Source: an uncultured bacterium
GTDB lineage: Bacteria > Spirochaetota > Brevinematia > DTOW01
Length of the DNA: 7,823 bases
Direction: 5' to 3'
Assembly (NCBI GenBank): GCA_937928175.1
Contig: CALFVP010000008.1
Location: 1 to 7,823 of the forward strand
Shown: positions 1 through 4,984 of the stretch, in pieces
Layout of the letters: each line of letters begins with the position of its first letter
How positions within the stretch are numbered: position 1 is the stretch's first letter
Notes under the pieces: generated by a model
Told to the model about the DNA's origin: nothing
Databases searched by the model: none
What the model saw: the letters and a program-made list of their open reading frames with translations, nothing else
Translations under genes and position numbers: made by a program

Positions 1-757
1 TATAGGCGAAATTAACCCAATAAGAGATATCGAAATTATAAATACCGAACTTATCATAAAAGACCTTGAATTTATTGAAAAATCCATTGAAAAAGTTTCA
101 AAAATTGCAAAAACTGGTTCCAAAGAAGCAGAAAAAGAACTTGAAATATTAACTAAACTCAATAACGAGCTATCTCAAGGTAAAATGGCTATTAATGTAC
201 TTTCTGATGAGGAAATAGAAATTGTAAGTAAATACCAACTTCTTACCGCTAAACCTATGTTGATAGTACCCAACATTGATGATAAATTTTTGGGAAAAGA
301 ACACCAAGATGAAAATTTCGTTAAACTTTACGACTACGCTTTGAATGTGCTTAAAGTTAGAGTTTTGCCCATTTCTGCTAAAATAGAAAGTGAGATCGTG
401 GAACTACCAGAGAGTGAAGCAAAAGCATTTTTAAATGAGCTAGGATTAAAATTAAGTGGACTACAGAGACTCGCTATAGAAGGTTATAAATTGCTAAACC
501 TTATAACCTTTTTCACAATCGGAGAAAAAGAAACTAGAGCTTGGACCATAAAAAAAGGTACTACAGCTCAAAAAGCAGCAGGTAAAATACATTCCGATAT
601 GGAAAAAGGATTTATAAGAGCTGAAGTTATACATTACGATGAATTTGTAAAGTTAGGTTCTTGGACCAAAGCCAAAGAAGAAGGAAAAATTAGATTAGAA
701 GGAAAAGACTACATTGTACAAGATGGTGATATAATAATAGTAAGGTTTAACGTCTAA
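1..757 (+). CDS. ychF: Ribosome-binding ATPase YchF/OLA1, 5' end cut off
   Basis: The reading frame is open from the first full codon at base 2 to the TAA at 755-757, giving 251 codons of a protein family usually near 365 residues, so the N-terminal G1-G3 part lies outside the window. Visible in order: the start of the helical coiled-coil insert (pattern IRDIEIINTELI, bases 20-55), a Lys/Glu-rich helical stretch up to about base 180, the return to the G domain with a G4-type motif NIDD at 272-283, and a C-terminal TGS domain from about base 497 (RAWTIKKGT, AAGKIH, EKGFIRAE, GKDYIVQDGD). These motifs match E. coli YchF closely. Members of this family bind ribosomes, hydrolyse ATP in preference to GTP, and act in the cytoplasm in translation and stress responses. 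An internal ATG at 185 is in frame but is not the start, because conserved YchF sequence continues upstream of it. The G4 motif ends in Asp where the family normally has Glu. Identification is secure. Confidence 0.95.
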   Translation, partial: IGEINPIRDIEIINTELIIKDLEFIEKSIEKVSKIAKTGSKEAEKELEILTKLNNELSQGKMAINVLSDEEIEIVSKYQLLTAKPMLIVPNIDDKFLGKEHQDENFVKLYDYALNVLKVRVLPISAKIESEIVELPESEAKAFLNELGLKLSGLQRLAIEGYKLLNLITFFTIGEKETRAWTIKKGTTAQKAAGKIHSDMEKGFIRAEVIHYDEFVKLGSWTKAKEEGKIRLEGKDYIVQDGDIIIVRFNV

Positions 758-760
758 CAT

Positions 761-1210
761 TTACTCGCTTTCTTCTTCTTCTAACTTTTCAGTTTTTATA
801 GGTACGTTTATCTTGTTTAACGTTTCAATTAATTTCCCACTCCTTAAAACAACATCTACCACAATCTTTATTGAATCCGACGAATCCTCTGAAGATACTA
901 TCTTGTACGATTCAATAAATTCCTTTATTTTCTTTGAAGGAAATATCTCTTTAAGAATTTTCTCAGAGTTTTCTTTCAATGTCTTAGGTGTTAACTTCTT
1001 TTTTAGAAAATCTATTATTGCGTTTTGGTAAGCATCTTCTCTAGCTTCTTGTAAATCCTTACCTTTACCTATAACTCTGTAAACTTCAAAGTATTTCTTA
1101 TTGGTATTTTTTTTCACTTCTTGTGCTGTACCACTACCTAATAAAACGAATACCATTAAAAAAATTATCACTACCCTATAAACCCACACCATACTATAAT
1201 TATATTTCAA
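761..1210 (-). CDS. Small exported protein with FlgT-N/LPP20-like domain
   Basis: 149 residues from a TTG start at 1210 (TAA at 763-761). Residues 1-29 form a Sec-type signal peptide: Lys2 and Arg12, a hydrophobic core at 13-24, and a probable signal peptidase I site after Ala29 (G-T-A). There is no lipobox Cys. The mature part has the pattern G-K-G-x3-EARxDAxxNAIxDF (48-68), then a Lys-rich helix, then FIESYKIVSS (98-107) and a beta-like SIKIVVDVVL (113-122), ending in an acidic tail. A GxG..A..DA..NA helix followed by 'SY.I' and an alternating strand resembles the FlgT N-terminal/LPP20/DUF2066 group of periplasmic and outer-membrane proteins; this is fold-level recall, not a confirmed hit. 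TTG is preceded by GGAAA at a normal distance (bases 1214-1218), whereas the ATG at 1192 (143 aa) has no ribosome site. It stops 3 bp from the convergent ychF stop. A role at the envelope is inferred; the exact function is unknown. Confidence 0.75.
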   Translation of the reverse strand: MKYNYSMVWVYRVVIIFLMVFVLLGSGTAQEVKKNTNKKYFEVYRVIGKGKDLQEAREDAYQNAIIDFLKKKLTPKTLKENSEKILKEIFPSKKIKEFIESYKIVSSEDSSDSIKIVVDVVLRSGKLIETLNKINVPIKTEKLEEEESE

Positions 1211-1230
1211 AAATTTCCATTTTCCAAGTT

Positions 1231-1268
1231 TTTTGAAAACGTTGTTTTTTAAAAACGTTTTCTCAAAA
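1231..1268. repeat. AACGTT-centred inverted repeat, candidate operator
   Basis: GAAAACGTT (1235-1243) and its perfect reverse complement AACGTTTTC (1254-1262) flank a 10-bp spacer. TTTT (1231-1234) and AAAA (1265-1268) extend the arms by four pairs across a two-base bulge. A related half-site, AAAACGTC (1265-1272), follows directly and overlaps the minus-strand -35 box. The repeat lies between two divergent genes and upstream of both starts, so a terminator is unlikely. A dimeric regulator's operator, or a hairpin in the short leader, fits better. No regulator gene is present in the window. Confidence 0.5.
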
Positions 1269-1274
1269 CGTCAA
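1246..1274 (-). promoter_or_regulatory. Candidate sigma70-type promoter for the small exported protein
   Basis: Read on the minus strand, TTGACG (1274-1269, five of six consensus bases) is followed after 17 bp by TAAAAA (1251-1246, four of six). Transcription would begin near 1239 and leave a leader of roughly 30 nt containing the GGAAA ribosome site. The -10 box and start point fall inside the inverted repeat at 1235-1262, so a protein bound there would probably block this promoter. AT-rich DNA yields chance matches to the -10 box; the good -35 box and exact spacing are the main support. Confidence 0.45.
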
Positions 1275-1279
1275 AACTT

Positions 1280-1307
1280 TTGAATTTGTTTACTTTACGT
1301 TTATAAT
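1280..1307 (+). promoter_or_regulatory. Candidate promoter for mtaB, giving a near-leaderless mRNA
   Basis: TTGAAT (1280-1285) and a perfect TATAAT (1302-1307) are separated by 16 bp. A start point six to eight bases after the -10 box falls at about 1313-1315, right at the mtaB ATG at 1316. An in-frame TAA at 1304-1306 inside the -10 box rules out a more upstream start codon. No Shine-Dalgarno sequence is present, consistent with a leaderless or nearly leaderless transcript. Confidence 0.55.
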
Positions 1308-1315
1308 TTTATTTT

Positions 1316-2605
1316 ATGAAGTTTTCTATAGTTACTCATGGATGTAAGTTGAATCAATTTGAGAGTTCTTCGATAGCTAGCAAGTTGGTTAAGTTTGGGT
1401 TAGAGCATGTGGAAGATTTTAGTCAATCTGACATTGTTATTTTTAATACTTGTACGGTTACTGATAACGCAGACAAGAAAGCTATTAGGTTTGTAAAGCA
1501 AATTGAGAAATTAAAGCAGAGTAGAAAAGATTTAATTTTTATTGTTACTGGTTGTTTTGCTCAAACTGACAAGGAAAAAATATTAAAGTTTCCTGGTGTT
1601 AGTATTGTGGTTGATAATAAACTGAAACACAAGATTCCCGAACTCGTTGAGTTTTATATTAACAACGGTTATTTTTCCATTGGTAACGTTAAAGTTAGTG
1701 GTAAGAGCAGGTTTGAGTTTGATCCTGATTCTTTTCTTGGTAGGACTAGAGCTTTTCTTAAGATACAGGATGGGTGTAACAGGTTATGTTCGTTTTGTAA
1801 AGTTCCTTTTTCTAGGGGTGGCAGTGTATCTTTGGAGTATGAGGAAGCTATAAGAAGGTTTAAAAAACTTGTTAATCTTGGGTATAAAGAAATAGTTATA
1901 ACTGGTGTTAACATTACTAGTTATTACTGGAATGGGTACACTTTAAAAGATTTGCTTAGCGATATGGTTAAAGTTGATGGTGAATTTAGGGTGAGGTTAT
2001 CATCCGTTATGCCTGATGAGTTTGACAGTAGTATTTTAGAGTTTGTGAAGGATGGTAAACTGGTGCCTCATTTACATTTATCAATTCAAAGTGGTTCTGA
2101 TAGAATAATATCACTTATGAAAAGGAACTATACCTCTTACTCTCTTATAAAACTTTCTGAAGTTGCTAGGAAGTATAGTGATGAATTTGGGTTTACCGGA
2201 GATGTTATAGTTGGGTTTCCCGGTGAGACAGACGATGATTTCAATAAAACTGTTGATACTGTGAAAAAAATAGGATTTTTTAGGTTACACATTTTCCCGT
2301 TTTCTCCCAGAAAAGGCACTCCTGCTTCTCTTATGCCTGGTGAAGTCCCCCATGAAGTTAAAAAAGAAAGAGAAAAAATACTTTTCGATGTTGTCAAAAA
2401 TTTATCTCTTCAATTTAAACTGAAGTTTTTAAACAAAAACGTTAGGATAATTGCTGAAGAGAAATGCAATGAAGGAATTTACGGTTATGCCGATAACTAT
2501 TTAAGAGTACTCTATAAATCAAACGATTTCGTTAAAAACGAATTTAAGTTTGTTAAGGTAACTGATGTTAATGAAAGTGATCCGACTACCGTTATAGCTA
2601 GTTAA
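1316..2605 (+). CDS. mtaB: tRNA t6A37 methylthiotransferase MtaB (radical SAM)
   Basis: 429 residues, normal for the family. The enzyme converts t6A37 to ms2t6A37 in tRNAs that read ANN codons, using two [4Fe-4S] clusters and S-adenosylmethionine in the cytoplasm. The N-terminal UPF0004 domain carries the auxiliary-cluster cysteines C10 (THGCKLNQ), C46 (NTCTVT) and C80 (TGCFAQ). The radical-SAM domain has CxxxCxxC at C154, C158 and C161 (DGCNRLCSFCK), followed by PFSRGGSVS and, later, IVGFPGETDDDF. A degenerate TRAM-like tail covers about 371-429. The opening THGCKLNQFES is typical of MtaB (YqeV) rather than of MiaB or RimO, so I favour that subgroup. The start is fixed: an in-frame stop lies 9 nt upstream and the conserved N-terminus begins at once. 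There is no Shine-Dalgarno sequence. The last 8 bp overlap the end of convergent ftsK. The coding strand is rich in G and T and poor in C. Confidence 0.93.
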   Translation: MKFSIVTHGCKLNQFESSSIASKLVKFGLEHVEDFSQSDIVIFNTCTVTDNADKKAIRFVKQIEKLKQSRKDLIFIVTGCFAQTDKEKILKFPGVSIVVDNKLKHKIPELVEFYINNGYFSIGNVKVSGKSRFEFDPDSFLGRTRAFLKIQDGCNRLCSFCKVPFSRGGSVSLEYEEAIRRFKKLVNLGYKEIVITGVNITSYYWNGYTLKDLLSDMVKVDGEFRVRLSSVMPDEFDSSILEFVKDGKLVPHLHLSIQSGSDRIISLMKRNYTSYSLIKLSEVARKYSDEFGFTGDVIVGFPGETDDDFNKTVDTVKKIGFFRLHIFPFSPRKGTPASLMPGEVPHEVKKEREKILFDVVKNLSLQFKLKFLNKNVRIIAEEKCNEGIYGYADNYLRVLYKSNDFVKNEFKFVKVTDVNESDPTTVIAS

Positions 2606-4886
2606 GTTTTTCCAAATAAGATTCATCAACTAGTATTTCTCTTGGTTTGCTTCCCTGTTGTGGTCCTACTATTCCTTCCTCTTCCATTCTTTCTATCATT
2701 CTTGCTGCTCTGTTGTATCCTATTCTAAGTCTTCTCTGTAGGTAAGATGCCGAAGCTTTCTTTTCTTTTATTACTATTCTCAACGCTTCATTGTAAAGTT
2801 CATCTGAAAATTCTTCATCTTCGTAATTACTAAATTCTTCATCTTCTATTTCCTTTTTTGAATTCAGTATCGAAGATAAGTCAATATAGTTAGGTGAATC
2901 TTGTTCTATTAGGTAATCTACTATTCTTTCTACTTCTTCGTTTGATATGTAACACCCTTGAATTCTTATAAGTGATGGGTAGGATGGACTCATAAAAAGT
3001 AAATCTCCTTTACCTAGCAATTTTTCTGCTCCTATGGTATCGAGTATTGTTCTTGAATCTACTTTTGATGCTACTCTGAATGCTACCCTAGCTGGAAAAT
3101 TTGCTTTTATAAGTCCAGTAACAACATCAACCGATGGTCTTTGTGTTGCTATTATTAGATGTATCCCTACTGCTCTTGACATTGCTGCAAGTCTTGTTAT
3201 ATAGTCTTCTGTTTCTCTGGGTGATGTCATCATTAAATCCGCATACTCGTCTATTATCAGCACTATGTAAGGTAGTTTTTCTTTCTCTATGTTAAGTTTT
3301 GTTACTTTACTATTGTAATGTACAATATCCCTACACCCCAAAGATTCAAGTTTTTTGTACCTATTTTGCATTTCTTCAACAAGCCACTCAAGTACTGCTT
3401 TAGCTAAATTTGGTGTTGTTATAACAGGAAATAAAAGATGAGGAATACCATTGTAAACCTTTAATTCAACTATTTTAAGATCAATCATTATAAACTTTAG
3501 TTCTTCTGGGTTTCTTTTGTAGAGTAATCCAGCTATTATAGAGTTTACGTATACGCTTTTACCTGATCCCGTTGATCCAGCTATCAAAAGGTGTGGCATT
3601 TGTGTAAGATCCTCTACTAAAGGTTTACCATGTATATCTATCCCAAGCGTAAGTGGTAACTTCGATTTACTCTCTTGGTATTCCTTCGACTCAATCACTT
3701 CTCTTATTTTCACAATTCTCCTATTCTTGTTAGGTATCTCTATACCTATAACCGATTTACCAGGAATAGGGTAAACTATTCTCACTCTGGACGTTGCTAA
3801 ATTCAAAGCTAAATTGTCAGATATGTTAACAATTTTCGCTATTTTTGTGCCAGGTTTTGGTTTTACCTCGTACATCGTAACTACTGGACCTCTAATTACC
3901 CCCTCTATAGTAGCATCTATCTTGAATTCTTCAAACGTATCTTGAATTACTCTCTTTGTATCTTCTATTTCCTTCCTTTCCTCTAAATCCAAACTAAACT
4001 TTCCTTCAGGAATTTCCAAAAGTTCTATCGGTGGCGGGTACTTACCTTCAAACCCATCCCTAAACTTACTTTCTTTCTTCTCACTTTCTTCTACTACATC
4101 CCCATTTAATATCTCAACATCCTTTATTTCACCCTCCCCATCATTAACATCGTAATTGTACCTTACACCTCTGTATTCATCTTGGTATGGTATACTTTTA
4201 TATTCCATTTTTTCTTTGTAACTCTCTACCACACTACTAAAATCATTTTTTCTCCTATCTTCCTCTATGTCTATTTCCGTTATTTCAATAAATTTATCTC
4301 TATCTTTTTTTGTTTGGTAAAAAGTGCTTTCACTTCTCTCAGGTTTAGTGTACTCACTTTTTTCAAATGAACTCATAATCTCGTAAGTTTTTTGAATAAA
4401 CGATGTAATACTTACTAGTATCGTTCCCAGAATTTTCGATGAAGTTTTGTACGATGTTAAAACTAGTAATATCCCAAAAACTAAACTTAAAATAAAAACC
4501 ACATACCCCAACGTATTCCCAACTAAACTTGAAACAAAGTAAGCTATATCATAAGGTAACATTCCTATTATGTAAACTGGTTTACTTAAATTTTGTATAC
4601 CTACTACACCAAACCACCCAATTGTAATTAATTCTACTCCCAGTAAATTCTTGAAAAAGTAATAAAGTGGTTTTTTTAACAAAAGTGGAAGAGATGCTAA
4701 AATTAATAGTAACATCGCTATTTCTACGTTATTCTCTCCTGCTAAAGCACGTAGTATAAATACTGTTTTCCTTAAAGTGTAAGACAAAACGTTATCAAGT
4801 GTTAGTATAGGTAAATAAAACTTGTAAACTATTGCTAAAGTAAACAAGTAAAATATTAACGCCGCACCAATTATTCTTCTTACCAT
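2598..4886 (-). CDS. ftsK: DNA translocase FtsK/SpoIIIE
   Basis: 762 residues, a short-linker form close in length to SpoIIIE. Four predicted membrane segments lie at about 5-25, 55-71, 81-98 and 127-145. A charged, low-complexity linker runs from about 170 to 290. The alpha/beta motor follows, with IRGPVVTMYEV (331-341), Walker A GSTGSGKS (437-444), Walker B IVLIIDEYAD (541-550), and ATQRPSVDVVTG (580-591). A winged-helix gamma domain covers about 693-753 (RIGYNRAARMIERM, EEGIVG); in relatives it reads polar DNA motifs (KOPS/SRS). The protein is a hexameric septum-anchored pump that clears chromosome DNA from the closing septum and promotes dimer resolution. The usual DPK after beta-strand MI is DLK here (469-471). 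ATG at 4886 is the best start: an in-frame TAG lies 21 nt upstream, and the next Met (58) would remove the first membrane segment. There is no recognisable Shine-Dalgarno sequence. The stop overlaps mtaB. Confidence 0.96.
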   Translation of the reverse strand: MVRRIIGAALIFYLFTLAIVYKFYLPILTLDNVLSYTLRKTVFILRALAGENNVEIAMLLLILASLPLLLKKPLYYFFKNLLGVELITIGWFGVVGIQNLSKPVYIIGMLPYDIAYFVSSLVGNTLGYVVFILSLVFGILLVLTSYKTSSKILGTILVSITSFIQKTYEIMSSFEKSEYTKPERSESTFYQTKKDRDKFIEITEIDIEEDRRKNDFSSVVESYKEKMEYKSIPYQDEYRGVRYNYDVNDGEGEIKDVEILNGDVVEESEKKESKFRDGFEGKYPPPIELLEIPEGKFSLDLEERKEIEDTKRVIQDTFEEFKIDATIEGVIRGPVVTMYEVKPKPGTKIAKIVNISDNLALNLATSRVRIVYPIPGKSVIGIEIPNKNRRIVKIREVIESKEYQESKSKLPLTLGIDIHGKPLVEDLTQMPHLLIAGSTGSGKSVYVNSIIAGLLYKRNPEELKFIMIDLKIVELKVYNGIPHLLFPVITTPNLAKAVLEWLVEEMQNRYKKLESLGCRDIVHYNSKVTKLNIEKEKLPYIVLIIDEYADLMMTSPRETEDYITRLAAMSRAVGIHLIIATQRPSVDVVTGLIKANFPARVAFRVASKVDSRTILDTIGAEKLLGKGDLLFMSPSYPSLIRIQGCYISNEEVERIVDYLIEQDSPNYIDLSSILNSKKEIEDEEFSNYEDEEFSDELYNEALRIVIKEKKASASYLQRRLRIGYNRAARMIERMEEEGIVGPQQGSKPREILVDESYLEKLN

Positions 4887-4921
4887 TAGTAATATTTTTA
4901 AATTCTAGCTTCATAAATTTC

Positions 4922-4949
4922 TATATAAATTTTTGAAAATTCCCAACAA
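4922..4949 (-). promoter_or_regulatory. Weak candidate promoter for ftsK
   Basis: On the minus strand TTGTTG (4949-4944, three of six bases) is followed after 16 bp by TATATA (4927-4922). It would start transcription near 4915 and give a leader of about 28 nt without a ribosome site. The -35 box is poor and the region is very AT-rich, so the call is tentative. It overlaps the candidate hsdM promoter on the other strand, so the two would compete. Confidence 0.25.
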
Positions 4950-4960
4950 GTAGTTATATA
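4933..4960 (+). promoter_or_regulatory. Candidate promoter for the hsdM-hsdS operon
   Basis: TTGAAA (4933-4938, five of six consensus bases) and TATATA (4955-4960) are 16 bp apart; an alternative -10, TATATT at 4957-4962, gives 18 bp. Transcription would start around 4967, leaving a leader of roughly 18 nt that just contains the ribosome site. Confidence 0.45.
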
Positions 4961-4974
4961 TTTTTACGAAAGAA

Positions 4975-4980
4975 AGGAGA
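4975..4980 (+). promoter_or_regulatory. Strong Shine-Dalgarno site of hsdM
   Basis: AGGAGA sits 4 nt before the ATG at 4985, within the longer purine run AAAGGAGA. It fixes the hsdM start and is the only strong ribosome site in the window; mtaB and ftsK show none. Confidence 0.8.
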
Positions 4981-4984
4981 CATT

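Noticed and set aside
185..757. A separate 190-residue gene starting at the ATG at 185
   Set aside because: The same frame is open to base 2 and encodes conserved YchF sequence, so the ATG is internal.
813..1031. Open frame of 72 codons on the plus strand
   Set aside because: It lies wholly inside the minus-strand exported-protein gene, has low-complexity Ser/Phe content, and no ribosome site or domain.
1231..1268. Reading the inverted repeat as an intrinsic terminator
   Set aside because: It lies upstream of both divergent genes, has an AT-rich stem, and no transcript would end there.
1647..1914. Overlapping open frames on both strands inside mtaB (1647-1853 plus, 1669-1914 minus)
   Set aside because: mtaB is unmistakable through this interval; the alternative products have no recognisable motif.
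2137..2397. Open frame of 86 codons antisense to mtaB
   Set aside because: It is antisense to the conserved radical-SAM domain and Ser-rich, a typical composition artefact.
4182..4370. Open frame of 62 codons antisense to the FtsK linker
   Set aside because: Phe-rich translation is simply the reverse complement of Lys/Glu codons; there is no start signal.
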